Of a stretch of 37,657 nucleotides of DNA, positions 10,027-18,137 are shown piece by piece. Numbering within the stretch: the stretch's first letter is position 1; each line of letters opens with the position of its first letter. Under the pieces are notes generated by a model. That model saw only the letters and a program-made list of their open reading frames with translations, was not told the origin of the DNA and made no database searches. A program made the translations under genes and the position numbers. The stretch lies in NCBI RefSeq assembly GCF_001942465.1, contig NZ_MKJY01000573.1:1-37657 (forward strand). Direction: 5' to 3'. The DNA comes from Actinomadura sp. CNU-125. Lineage in GTDB: Bacteria; Actinomycetota; Actinomycetes; Streptosporangiales; Streptosporangiaceae.

Positions 10027-11273
10027 ACCCACTGCACCCCCGCTTCGCAACACACCATCTCCGCGAAATCGGTCGCGGAGATGGCCCTCATCCGATACTT
10101 GCCGCACACACCGTCCAGCAGCGGCACCTGGCCGGCGCGGTGGTCGGGAACGACCAGCCAGTCCGCACCACCGCGATCACCCTTGGCGCGGTGGATCGAC
10201 TTCCCCAGCGTGTGGGCGTGGGTGTAGTCCTTCAGGTCGGCTTTGAACTCCGCCGCCGTGCCGTCGGGGCGGGTGACCTCCACGCGGTGGTCGTAGGCGT
10301 CGCCGAGCGGCCACAGCTGAACTGTCGCTTTCCCGGCGAGCCGCCGCTCCAACTCCTGGTGCAGGCGCAGTTCCGGCAGGCCAGGGACGGTCGTGTACCG
10401 CCACACCCCGCGGGTCAGCGCCTTGCAGCCTGCGGCCGGCCGAGCTTCGGGCGGTTGGTCAGGGACGGTGAGATGCAGAGGAGCTTCCCGGGCGGTGGGC
10501 CGGAACGCCTCGGCGTACGGCTGCAGAAGGGGAGGACCGTTGGTCGGCTGGAAGGAGTAGCGAGCGCCGGTGTCGGCGTGCTGGGGATAGAAGCACTCGG
10601 CTTTTCCGTACTCGCTGCCGCCCGCCTGGTGCTGCGTCACTTTCATCGGCCACCGGCACACCGGGCAGGGAAACCACCAGTCGTGGTATAGCGCCTGGTA
10701 GGAGATGTCGGTGTAGAAACCGACGGCCTTGAGCGGCAACCCCAGCCCGGACAGTTCCCCGGTGTCGCCGGCGGGGTAGGTGATGAGGTTGCTCCGGTCG
10801 AGGATGTACTGCTCGGGACCGCGGCCGGCGATCGCCTCGAACACCTCGGTTTGAGCGATGTGGTGGCGTACGCGGTCAGGGCTGACCCTGCCACCGCCGA
10901 AGTCCCGAAGCTTTTTGATCAGATTCAGGAGTTCGGTGCTCTCCCAACGCAGGTCGAACGCGTCCTCGGTGACGTACCCGTCGCCGTCCAGGACGGTGAG
11001 GTCTTCCAGTCCGTCGCTGGAGATCCAGTCCGGAAGCAGATCGCGGACCGGCCCGCGCAGCTTGGCCCGGAACTGACCGAACGACAGCGAGGCGTGGGGG
11101 CCGAGCGCCGCGAGTGCTTCGCCATGGCATTCCATGAGCGTGGCCAGACGCTCCTCGGGCCGCAGACCGGGTGCGGTCAGCGCCTCGCCGGCCACCAGGA
11201 ACGCGGTGTTGAGCAGGAAGAAGGCTTCGGTCTCGCCGAAGACGTCATTGTCCGCGGACTGTACGGGTGCCAT
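10023..11273 (-). CDS. pPIWI-RE associated nuclease (Y-like domain + restriction-endonuclease fold)
   Basis: First gene of the three-gene island; 416 residues from the ATG at 11273. The N-terminal ~270 residues form the domain I equate with pPIWI_RE_Y. It includes a probable zinc-binding element: FPCPVCRWPM (Cys near 203-206) followed by AECFYPQH (near 227). The C-terminal ~130 residues look like a restriction-endonuclease fold: a helix ELRLHQELERRL, strands around YDHRVEV, and the core AAEFKADLKDYTHAHTLGKS (DxK near 346-350). Then come GADWLVVPDH and MRAISATDFAEMV. Its stop overlaps the start of the helicase gene by four bases, so the two are translationally coupled. Predicted role: DNA cleavage as the effector or processing nuclease. 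The catalytic assignment rests on reading the residues and is moderate. Confidence 0.75.
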   Translation of the reverse strand: MAPVQSADNDVFGETEAFFLLNTAFLVAGEALTAPGLRPEERLATLMECHGEALAALGPHASLSFGQFRAKLRGPVRDLLPDWISSDGLEDLTVLDGDGYVTEDAFDLRWESTELLNLIKKLRDFGGGRVSPDRVRHHIAQTEVFEAIAGRGPEQYILDRSNLITYPAGDTGELSGLGLPLKAVGFYTDISYQALYHDWWFPCPVCRWPMKVTQHQAGGSEYGKAECFYPQHADTGARYSFQPTNGPPLLQPYAEAFRPTAREAPLHLTVPDQPPEARPAAGCKALTRGVWRYTTVPGLPELRLHQELERRLAGKATVQLWPLGDAYDHRVEVTRPDGTAAEFKADLKDYTHAHTLGKSIHRAKGDRGGADWLVVPDHRAGQVPLLDGVCGKYRMRAISATDFAEMVCCEAGVQWV

Positions 11274-11334
11274 GCCGAAGCACGATAGAGGCGACCACCG
11301 ACAATTCCACGAGGTCCGTCAGAAGGGTTGGCCA

Positions 11335-12594
11335 TCAGTGAGAATCGGACGCGCCACGAGCCCGTGTTGATCTAGCCGTATTTTGGTAAAAAGTCCGATA
11401 TTGGTGGCTATATTCCAGAACGTGGCGCTTTCCGAGCTCTGTCAGGTACCAGCGGTACTCCCGCACGTGGGTACCATCGTCGGCCATGACCGGCCGTGAC
11501 TCGATGAACCCGCGGCTGGCGTGCGCGCGCGGCGCGGGCTTGTAGCCGACCGCAAGAAAGAACGGAGCCTTGCCGGCCAGCGAATTCTCCGCAAGCCCGT
11601 TGGGGCCTGCTTCGATGATCCGGACGACAGTCCGCCACAACCATTCCGACAACAGATGTTCCGGCGTGCCGGGATCGCGTGGTTCTTCCAACCCTGCGCG
11701 GGCGGCTGCCCGCCCTGCCCTGGTGAGCACCACGAGTACCCGGCTGACCGCACCCGCGCCAGGTATGTCGACCTGGTCCTCGCTGACCGTTAGCAGCGCA
11801 TGACGTGCCAGTGAGTGCAGGGTCGATCCTGCCCCGGGGTCATGCAACCCGCGGGCCCGCAGCCGTTCCTGAAGGCGGGTGTAGCCGACGAGATCGGCCG
11901 GGGCGCGGAGAGCGAACGGCAGTTTCCGCCACTGGGCCGCAGGCGGAACGGGCAGGTGGCGAGCCCGCCGCATCCACATCTCGACCTCGGTCATCCGGTC
12001 GTCCCGCATGATCTCGCCGAGATAGACGCGCTGTCGGCTGTTGAGAGACTCCCACCGCTCCACCGCAGCGGCGCTGGGCGGCTTTCCGCCCGGCTTGGGC
12101 ATCGCAGGAATTTGATCGCGGGGCCGTGAGCGGACCCAGGCGTCCAAGACCATGCGGACCGGGACGTCGTAGAGCGTGGCGAGGCGCCGCACCAGAGCGC
12201 CGGTGTATTGGGGATCACGCCACTTCCACCCCCGGACCATCCGGCCGCGCTCGAGATCGCGCAGCTTGGTCGCGCTGACGAACAGTTCCCGGCCCAGTGC
12301 TTCCCCACGCAGCTCTGCGGCGGCCTTCTCCGTGGACAAACCCGCAGCAAAACGCAGGTCGGCCAACGACTCAGTGCCAGGCTGACGGCCTGTCAACGCC
12401 GCTACCGAGCATCCGAGAGCCCGCGCGAGCCCTTCCACGTTCTTTGCCTCCGGGACGTGTCGGCCTTCCTCCCAGTAGCCGACCATACGAGTGGTGGTGC
12501 CCACCATCTCGGCGAGCTGGCAGGCATTCAAGCCCGCCTGTACCCGCAGCGCTCGGAGGCGACGCGGGTCGATCGTCAGGAGCCGCTGCACCAT
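11335..12594 (-). CDS. XRE-family regulator with two HTH regions and a C-terminal winged-helix-like part
   Basis: About 420 residues from the ATG at 12594; the next codon is GTG and GGAG lies just upstream, so either may start. Residues ~5-60 form a classic HTH_3 (LRALRVQAGLNACQLAEMVG, then TTRMVGYWEEGRHVPEAKN). A second, weaker HTH follows (SLADLRFAAGLSTEKAAAEL to ATKLRDLERGRMV), as in proteins with tandem HTH_3 domains. The C-terminal third includes ARHALLTVSEDQVDIPG and REYRWYLTELGKRHVLEY, which read like winged-helix MarR-type strands. It sits 61 bp upstream of the nuclease gene on the same strand, so it probably autoregulates and controls the pPIWI-RE operon. It is not a usual member of the three-gene island as far as I know. 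An immunity or phage-repressor role is the alternative. Confidence 0.75.
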   Translation of the reverse strand: MVQRLLTIDPRRLRALRVQAGLNACQLAEMVGTTTRMVGYWEEGRHVPEAKNVEGLARALGCSVAALTGRQPGTESLADLRFAAGLSTEKAAAELRGEALGRELFVSATKLRDLERGRMVRGWKWRDPQYTGALVRRLATLYDVPVRMVLDAWVRSRPRDQIPAMPKPGGKPPSAAAVERWESLNSRQRVYLGEIMRDDRMTEVEMWMRRARHLPVPPAAQWRKLPFALRAPADLVGYTRLQERLRARGLHDPGAGSTLHSLARHALLTVSEDQVDIPGAGAVSRVLVVLTRAGRAAARAGLEEPRDPGTPEHLLSEWLWRTVVRIIEAGPNGLAENSLAGKAPFFLAVGYKPAPRAHASRGFIESRPVMADDGTHVREYRWYLTELGKRHVLEYSHQYRTFYQNTARSTRARGASDSH

Positions 12595-12727
12595 GACTCC
12601 AGATAAACGCAACGAAGTCTTCGTAACAACCTTCCTTCTCGCGAAATCTGAAGCGGGCGCCTGCGTGTGTCGTCTGCGGAGACGTACACGGTTGTGCGCC
12701 AAGAACGACGCTGCCCTGCTGGAACGT

Positions 12728-13216
12728 TGCCGCCGGGCCTAGCCGGTCCTGGTCAGCGTGGTGGCCACCTCCTATCTCCTTGGTGTGTCGACGCGGCGGG
12801 TGGAAAACTGGTGGAGCAGATGGGCACCAAGGGCATCTCCAAAGCCATGTCTCGGAGATGTCGAAGGTGCTGGACGCCCAGGTCCAGGCTTTCCGCAACC
12901 GGCCTTTGGAGGCCGGGCCGTATGCGTTCGTGTGGGCGGACGCCCTGATCCAGAAGGTCCGCGAGGGCGGCCGGAGCGCGGGCATCCACGTCATGGTGGC
13001 CACCGGCACGAGACACCGACGGGCACCGCGAGTTCCTCGGCGTCGAGGTGACCTCGGCCGAAGACGGAGCCGGGTGGCCGGCGTTCCTGCGAGGCCCGGC
13101 CGCTCGCGGCCTGTCGGGCGTCCAGCTGGTCATCTCCGACGCCCACCCCGGCCTGGTCGAGCGATCGGAGGTGACGCTGCCTGGCGCGTCCTGGCAGCGG
13201 TGCCGGACCCACTGGA
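12728..13216 (+). pseudogene. Decayed IS256-family transposase fragment
   Basis: Across several frames this stretch matches the middle of the IS256 copy at 1-844: VVATSYLLGVSTRRVE, then KGISKSHVSEMSKVLDAQV, RNRPLEAGPYAFVWADAL, VTSAEDGAGWPAFLRG, LSGVQLVISDAHPGLVE, and GASWQRCRTHW. There is no start, no end, and at least three frame changes plus in-frame stops, so it is a true remnant. It is in inverted orientation to the left copy, and the two flank the integrase and the pPIWI-RE island. Confidence 0.85.
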
Positions 13217-13232
13217 GTCGGCAACAATCAAC

Positions 13233-13450
13233 ACGGCGAGACCGAGTCGAGGAGTGCTGCTGCGGTTCGATGGCGGGTTGCGGCGGAACCGGGGTTGTAG
13301 CCGTCGTGTTCCAGGAGCGGACGGGTTCGGTGAGGCCGTTGCCGATGGTGCGGGGGCTGACTTCGAACAGTTCGCTGAGGGCCTGCCGAGTGCAATCTTC
13401 TCGCTGGTAGAGGACGGCGGCGAGGCCCCGTCCCGGCGTCGGTGATCTTG
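13233..13450 (-). pseudogene. Possible N-terminal remnant of a DDE transposase (HTH region)
   Basis: On the minus strand, broken frames give AVLYQREDCTRQALSELFEV followed by SPRTIGN and, in another frame, PLLEHDGYNP. This resembles the helix-turn-helix leader of several actinobacterial transposases (a 'chance to open a reading block, LFEVSPRTIGN-type recognition helix'). It directly adjoins the IS256 fragment. Family is not assigned; it could also be a remnant of another HTH protein. Confidence 0.35.
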
Positions 13451-13583
13451 AGTGGGCCTGCCCGAGCCTCCTGTCCAGGGGTGCAAGCTGGAACGAGGCC
13501 TCCAACGTTCCCGGACGAATAACCGGTACGACGCTGCGGTCCACGTACGGTGGGCCAGGCGACCGAACCAGGAAGGAGGAGCC

Positions 13584-14318
13584 GTGACTACGCTCGAAAC
13601 AGCTGAATTGCAGCGTCAGCGGCTCTTCCTCGACACGCTCGAGAGCAACAAGACCGAACGGTACTATACCCCCAGGGAGATCGTCCGCATCCTTCCTGAT
13701 CGCAGCGCCCGTGAGTGCTCCGGGCAAGAGCCGATCTCTGAACTACGACAGCGGATCGGGCGACTCAATCGGCTGCGTCATGACTTCGTCCGTGAAGGCC
13801 CTAACGACGCTATCGAAATCTTCCGGATCAACTTCTTTTCGGAATCTCAGGCGTTGCGCCTTACTGGCGGAAAGTCCCCTAGTGCACTGAGCTTTCTTGG
13901 TGAAAGGGATTGCGTTGTAGAGGGCGACGCCGTCCCCGGGCTCCATGGCGATATCAGGGAGACGCCTCGGTCGGCATCGTGGTTGGTGGCTACGGGAGCG
14001 GTCCGTGCACTTTATGATCTCTCGAGAGTTGCTCGCCTGAGCATCTCGCCTAACAGCATGCCACGGTGCCAGTTCATTCTCCCCGGACAGTCGCGGCACG
14101 ACGCATTCACGGACTTGTTGCGACTGCTGGATGCCGAGCTATCTCGTCTGTGCCACCTTTTGATGGTCGCCCTAGCCGCGTCGTCATCGACGTGTGTGAT
14201 CCTGTTCATCCTACTGCTCGTCGCTGTATACCTGCGGTATGGGTTCCGTCACGAGCCCTCTGATGACGACGAAAAGCTCTTCGTTTGCGTGCCGGAACCA
14301 ACCCGGCGGAGAGCGTGA
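13584..14318 (+). CDS. Hypothetical protein with a C-terminal membrane segment
   Basis: I do not recognise this 244-residue protein. The GTG at 13584 has a very strong AAGGAGGAG site just before it, which decides the start. The N-terminal half is charged and soluble-looking (TPREIVRILPDR, SELRQRIGRLNRLRHDFV). The C-terminus has one clear transmembrane segment (about 35 residues around SSTCVILFILLLVAVYLRYG) and a short acidic tail, so it is probably membrane-anchored. GC content is visibly lower than in the surroundings and codon third positions are less G/C biased, which suggests recent transfer. It begins a run of three closely spaced genes with 14371 and 14574. Confidence 0.6.
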   Translation: MTTLETAELQRQRLFLDTLESNKTERYYTPREIVRILPDRSARECSGQEPISELRQRIGRLNRLRHDFVREGPNDAIEIFRINFFSESQALRLTGGKSPSALSFLGERDCVVEGDAVPGLHGDIRETPRSASWLVATGAVRALYDLSRVARLSISPNSMPRCQFILPGQSRHDAFTDLLRLLDAELSRLCHLLMVALAASSSTCVILFILLLVAVYLRYGFRHEPSDDDEKLFVCVPEPTRRRA

Positions 14319-14370
14319 CCACCTGCTAGCTAGGGCCCCGCTCCCGCCATAATACGGGGAGCTGTCCACG

Positions 14371-14577
14371 TTGGAATCGCTGTTTCGCCTCTTGGCAGAG
14401 GCCGGGCCGACCGCCTGGATCGCCGTGTTCATCGCTGCGATGATCACCGTGCTCATTTTCTATCTTGGCGTGGCGATGGTTGCCACCCTCACGTCTCGTG
14501 ATCAACAGCGCGGCAAAATGCGTTACCGCGTCTTCACTGATCTGCTGAGACTGTTCCGCCACTGGGGTGCGCGATGA
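14371..14577 (+). CDS. Small single-pass membrane protein
   Basis: This 68-residue protein starts at a TTG (14371) preceded by GGGGAG. It has one hydrophobic helix (WIAVFIAAMITVLIFYLGVA) and a basic C-terminus (YRVFTDLLRLFRHW). The motif FTDLLRL also occurs before the membrane helix of the upstream protein, hinting that the two may interact or share origin. Its TGA overlaps the ATG of the next gene (ATGA). Function unknown. Confidence 0.6.
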   Translation: MESLFRLLAEAGPTAWIAVFIAAMITVLIFYLGVAMVATLTSRDQQRGKMRYRVFTDLLRLFRHWGAR

Positions 14578-14855
14578 GTTCCCCGACTCCGATCGTGACC
14601 GCGCCACGTCGGCGGGGGCGCCCACCTTGCTGCTCTCGTGAGGTTACAGCCCTCGTGATCCATCTGCGTCGCCAAGGCTTGAGCCTGTCGCGCATCGCGG
14701 TGGTTCTGAATGCCGACGGTGTACCCACGCCGACTGGTAGGGCGCGGTGGACCAAATCGCACGTGGACCGGTTGCTGCACACGCAGCACGCTAAGGACCT
14801 TATCGCTGAGCGATCGACGCTGACCGCAAGGTCGAGTGCGACCGCCCTGTCGTGA
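14574..14855 (+). CDS. Small protein resembling the linker domain of large serine recombinases
   Basis: The ATG overlaps the previous stop by four bases, so it is probably translationally coupled. The 93 residues contain an AT-hook-like RRRGRPP and then LSLSRIAVVLNADGVPTPTG followed by WTKSHVDRLLHT. This is the typical pattern of the 'Recombinase' domain of serine integrases and resolvases (GLSLRAIAAxLNxxGIPTP...W...VxRIL). Without the catalytic domain it may be a stand-alone DNA-binding adapter or a relic. The end of the frame runs into a transposase fragment, so the native C-terminus is uncertain. Confidence 0.5.
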   Translation: MSSPTPIVTAPRRRGRPPCCSREVTALVIHLRRQGLSLSRIAVVLNADGVPTPTGRARWTKSHVDRLLHTQHAKDLIAERSTLTARSSATALS

Positions 14856-14905
14856 TCGCCGAGGGTAAGGGCCAGATCGCGTTCGCGCTGGCCTTACGGA
14901 CCGCC
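14810..14905 (+). pseudogene. Short transposase C-terminal relic, inverted relative to 15072-15653
   Basis: A frame through this stretch reads IDADRKVECDRPVVIAEGKG then QIAFALALRTANI. It parallels VEVERKVQRDG-VVIAGVKC then QVAFALARRTVTI in the minus-strand fragment at 15072-15653. The DNA is also clearly similar, so this is a relic of the same transposase family in the opposite orientation. Confidence 0.5.
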
Positions 14906-15071
14906 AACATCGTGGCAAGCCTGCTCGCGACCCGTGGGAGAAGCTCTCGAAGGGGCAGCAGGCCGTCAAACCGGTCTCATACGCGGTGCTGGGTGAGCAG
15001 GTCGTCGTCACAATTGTCAATGTGTGGTCTCAGGACATGCTTGACGGTTCGTCATCAGGAGATTGTTGACG

Positions 15072-15653
15072 TCAGCCGGGCTGGGTTCCTTTGCCGCGGA
15101 CGTAGAGGCGGGTGACGGGTGTGGTGTCGCGGCGGGGGCTGATCGCGAGTTCTTCCTCGCCGTGCAGGACCCGGTAGTGGGTGTCCTCGATGACGACGGT
15201 GACGAGCTTGCTGGCGTGCCGGATCCCGATCTTGATGAACTGCTTGTTCACCATGAACCGGCCGCTGGCGTGGACTCGTCGCTGGACTCGGACGGACCCG
15301 GCGGGCAGCGGGAGCGGTGGCAACGGAGTCGACGTGGTGCGGGCGCCCGGCAGCCGCGCCGCCCGCTCGGCGGTGATGGGGCCGGGCCAGGTGCCGACCA
15401 GGGCGTTGTCGGCGATGGCGTGGATGAGGTCGCCGTCGAGCCGGATGGTGACGGTTCGCCGTGCCAGCGCGAACGCGACCTGGCACTTGACTCCGGCGAT
15501 CACGACGTGCCGTCGCGCTGGACCTTGCGTTCGACCTCGACCGCCTCGCCCGCGGCCAGTTCGGTGTTGCCGTTGATGCGGCGCAGCGCGGTCGCGGCGG
15601 GCGCCAGCCCGGCGGGGCGGGCTCCGTGGCGCATCATCAGGTAGGCCAGGTCC
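15072..15653 (-). pseudogene. C-terminal fragment of an IS481-like transposase
   Basis: The fragment encodes the non-catalytic C-terminal beta-rich region seen in actinobacterial IS481-like transposases: LRRINGNTELAAGEAVEVER, then VAFALARRTVTIRLDGDLIH, then RVHASGRFMVNKQFIKIGIR and VVIEDTHYRVLHGEEELAI. The DDE core is absent. A frame change near 15506 fits loss of one G (GGCACGGTC read as GGCACGTC). It is truncated by whatever event placed the DUF397 gene next to it. Confidence 0.65.
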
Positions 15654-15673
15654 TAAAACGGTGTGGAGGCTGG

Positions 15674-15871
15674 TCAGCTCTTGAACTGGGCCGCGAAAAA
15701 GCGCCAGGCGGCGGCGTCGAGCAGGAGCTTGGGCCCGTCGGGGTCTTTGGAATCTCGGATGGCTACGGCGCACACGGGCTCGGCGGGCGCGACCTCGACG
15801 CACTGTCCTCCTTGGCCTCCGCTGTGGCTGCTCTTACGCCATGCGAGGGCGGACAGGTCGGGGTGAGTCAC
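15674..15871 (-). CDS. DUF397 domain protein
   Basis: A 65-residue protein with the unmistakable DUF397 pattern: LAWRKSSHSGGQGGQCVEVA near the start, then VAIRDSKDPDGPKLLL and the end AAWRFFAAQFKS. In actinomycetes DUF397 proteins are encoded next to XRE/DUF5753 regulators and probably act as their small partners (as with whiJ-type loci in Streptomyces developmental control). Its GTG start overlaps the stop of the upstream regulator by four bases, so the pair is translationally coupled. Confidence 0.95.
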   Translation of the reverse strand: MTHPDLSALAWRKSSHSGGQGGQCVEVAPAEPVCAVAIRDSKDPDGPKLLLDAAAWRFFAAQFKS

Positions 15872-16695
15872 GTGTACTCCTTCAGCGCTTTTGTGATCAT
15901 CGCGAGGGATGCGCTGACCGGCAGCGCTTCGCCCATCACCAGTCCGAAGCGTACAGCCGTGCTCGAGACTCTGTCCGGGGAGTCGATCACCTGTCCCGCG
16001 CCGGGGGACTCGTGGTAGGCGACTTCGGAGCCGGCCGCGAAACCCAGCACGGTGAACGAGCCGTCCAGCCCGGCCCAGGTCACCGACTCATACGGCAGGA
16101 CGCGGACCTGGATGTTGGGGAATCGGGCGACCATGTCCAGCACGTGCTGGAGTTGCTCGCGCATCACCTGCGGCCCGCCGACGGGCCGGTGCAACGCCGA
16201 CTCGTCGATCACGAACCACATCCGCGGGGGCTTGTCGCGTTCGTGGATGCTCTGCCGTTCGGTGCGCTTGGCGACAAGCGCGTCGAGCTCGTCCGCCGGT
16301 TGGCCAGCGTTCATCAGCGCGCGTGCGTAACCCGCCGTCTGGAGCAGGCCGGGGAGGACCTGCGCCTCGAAGCAGTCCATCGACACCGCGTCGGCCTCAC
16401 GTTGCACGAACCCGTCGAAGCCGGGCGGCAGCGCCAGATGCTTCCCGGCCTGCTTGATCTCCTTCCACAGCGTCCAGAACGTGCGTGCCGGAGTCTGAAA
16501 GTAGGTGTCGCAGTCGATCGCCGTGGCCTCACTTGGCGGCTTCTTGCCGCTCTCGATGGCTTCGATCCACTGCGGCGTGCAGCCGAGCGCTTCGGCGAAC
16601 TGGGGACGGCTGAGGCTGGCGTTCTCGCGGTAGGAGCGCAGCAGGGTGCCGAACGCGCGAAGCAGAGGGTCTCGGGTGAAGTCGCCGGTCGGCAT
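15868..16695 (-). CDS. XRE-family regulator with DUF5753 domain
   Basis: A 275-residue protein from the ATG at 16695. Residues ~10-65 form an XRE helix-turn-helix (LRSYRENASLSRPQFAEALG, then TPQWIEAIESGKKPP). The rest is DUF5753, with VLPGLLQTAGYARALM, AKRTERQSI, WFVIDESALHRPVGG and FTVLGFAAGSEVAYHES as landmarks. It is the regulatory half of a module with the DUF397 gene downstream. The intergenic region 16696-16825 must hold divergent promoters for this operon and the small genes to the right. Targets cannot be read from sequence. Confidence 0.92.
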   Translation of the reverse strand: MPTGDFTRDPLLRAFGTLLRSYRENASLSRPQFAEALGCTPQWIEAIESGKKPPSEATAIDCDTYFQTPARTFWTLWKEIKQAGKHLALPPGFDGFVQREADAVSMDCFEAQVLPGLLQTAGYARALMNAGQPADELDALVAKRTERQSIHERDKPPRMWFVIDESALHRPVGGPQVMREQLQHVLDMVARFPNIQVRVLPYESVTWAGLDGSFTVLGFAAGSEVAYHESPGAGQVIDSPDRVSSTAVRFGLVMGEALPVSASLAMITKALKEYT

Positions 16696-16825
16696 GGGCC
16701 ACCTCGTGGTTGTCCGCGCGGAGAGTCTGGTTGCTGCGTGATTGATTCCGGTTCGTAGCTGAGCGTATCCAGCAGGGACAGTCTGGGCAGTACGTTTCGG
16801 CGAGCACAGACCAGGCGAGGTCACC

Positions 16826-17110
16826 ATGCCCCACGACACCAAACCCCACCTTTCTCTCAACGAGACGCCCATCAAAACGGACGAGGCCGAGTTCTTGGAA
16901 CAGCTTCGTGCCGATTTCCCCGGGCACCGGATCTGGCGCGGCCGCGACGGCGGCGGACGACTGTGGTGCTGGGTCGCTACGCTCCACGACCCGGCCGCAG
17001 GCGTTGAGCCCACGGTCATTCGCTCCGACGCCGCCGCGCTGCGCCAAGCTCTGACCGAGGAGGCGCAGAGGGCGCAGCAGGCGACGCGCACCAGCGGGGG
17101 CTGGTCGTGA
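16826..17110 (+). CDS. Small hypothetical protein, first of three coupled genes
   Basis: A 94-residue protein starting at ATG 16826. It holds a compact fold candidate with ADFPGHRIWRGRDGGGRLWC followed by WVATLHDPAAG, then a helix ALRQALTEEAQRAQQ. Similar short proteins often accompany XRE/DUF397 modules in actinomycetes, but I know no function. Its TGA overlaps the GTG of the next gene, so translation is coupled. Confidence 0.65.
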   Translation: MPHDTKPHLSLNETPIKTDEAEFLEQLRADFPGHRIWRGRDGGGRLWCWVATLHDPAAGVEPTVIRSDAAALRQALTEEAQRAQQATRTSGGWS

Positions 17111-17508
17111 TCCCCCGGTACAGCAGCGCTGCGCTCGCCGAGACGGCCTCTCCCCTCATGGCCGCGTCGCTCTTGGTCGGCGCGGCGGTAAGGGCAGAGG
17201 AGCCCGTTCGGCGAGTATCGCTCGCAGCGCCACCGGCTGCTTCGGCGTCTCTGGCCGCCAAGCGGGACGCAAAGCCGGAGGCGGAACTGACCGCGATCGA
17301 TGAGATCGCGCCGACGCTCCGCAAGGCGACAGTGGAGGATTTGTGCCGTAGGCACCCTCAAGCGCTGTGCTGGTGGGGCGAGAAGACGCGGCAGTGGTGG
17401 GCGTACCTGGTGCTGGGCGCCGACCGCATGCTGATCAGCGCGGACTCGCCGTACCGGCTGTCGGACCGAATCACTGAGATGACGATGACGACGCGGAGGG
17501 CAGCGTGA
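17107..17508 (+). CDS. Small hypothetical protein
   Basis: A 133-residue protein whose GTG start overlaps the previous stop by four bases. The first ~60 residues are alanine-rich and low in information. The C-terminal part is more structured: RRHPQALCWWGEKTRQWWAY then LVLGADRMLISADSP. The paired tryptophans resemble the previous protein's core and both may be small binding modules. Its stop overlaps the next start (GTGA). Unknown role. Confidence 0.6.
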   Translation: MIPRYSSAALAETASPLMAASLLVGAAVRAEEPVRRVSLAAPPAASASLAAKRDAKPEAELTAIDEIAPTLRKATVEDLCRRHPQALCWWGEKTRQWWAYLVLGADRMLISADSPYRLSDRITEMTMTTRRAA

Positions 17509-17941
17509 CACCGAGGAACACCACGTGGGTCCCGCTGGACGTCGCTGAAGGCATCGTCGAGCAGGCGATCCGCGAGGTCCTTGAGCCGCGGTTCTTCACC
17601 GGCACGGTCGCGGAGGTGACGGCCGAGGCCGGGCGCCGGATGCAGGAGCTCCGCGCGGAACTGGGGCGGCTGGACAGCTCACACTGTGTCGACGGCCCGA
17701 TCACCGAGGACTGCCCGCTGGAGTGCCTGCGACTGCGGCCCGGCAGCACAACCCCATCAGCCGCATGTGGCCCGACCCGCCCAGCACAGTGGGAGAACTC
17801 TTGAAGGCGGTCCGCTCGGGGCGCCTCGACGAACTCCGCAACTTCGGCGCCGCCTCCCAGCAGGCGGTCCGCGAGGTGCTCGAAGCTGCCGGGTTCGGTG
17901 TTGGTCACCGCCACCCGCTCCCGGCCGGGACGAGCCGTTGA
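17505..17941 (+). CDS. Small protein with RNA polymerase alpha-CTD-like domain (frameshift bridged)
   Basis: The GTG start overlaps the previous stop. The first ~75 residues are helical (VAEGIVEQAIREVLEPRFFT, RRMQELRAELGRL). Near 17737 one G appears missing (CGGGCC read as CGGCC). The bridged frame continues with HNPISRMWPDPPSTVGELLK, then LRNFGAASQQAVREVLEAAG. The second half matches the helix-hairpin-helix C-terminal domain of RNA polymerase alpha (T-V-G-E-L-L ... R-N-F-G-x-x-S ... I/V-R-E-x-L). A free-standing alpha-CTD could contact DNA or regulators such as the neighbouring XRE protein. If the shift is real the product would end early at 17804. Confidence 0.6.
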
Positions 17942-18137
17942 GCCTGACGGCGGTGTGGCCGACCGTTTCCCCCGGCTACGCCGCCGCCCCCATGGCCCGC
18001 CGCCGTGAGTGCGGGCCGCGGAGGCGGCGCGGTGCGGACGACGTCCTCCCCGTGGTCGTCGCACCGCGCCGCCGCCCGTTCCCACGCCCGCGGTCAACAT
18101 CGGGGCCCGATGAACCCCAGTCCAGTAGGTTGCGGCT

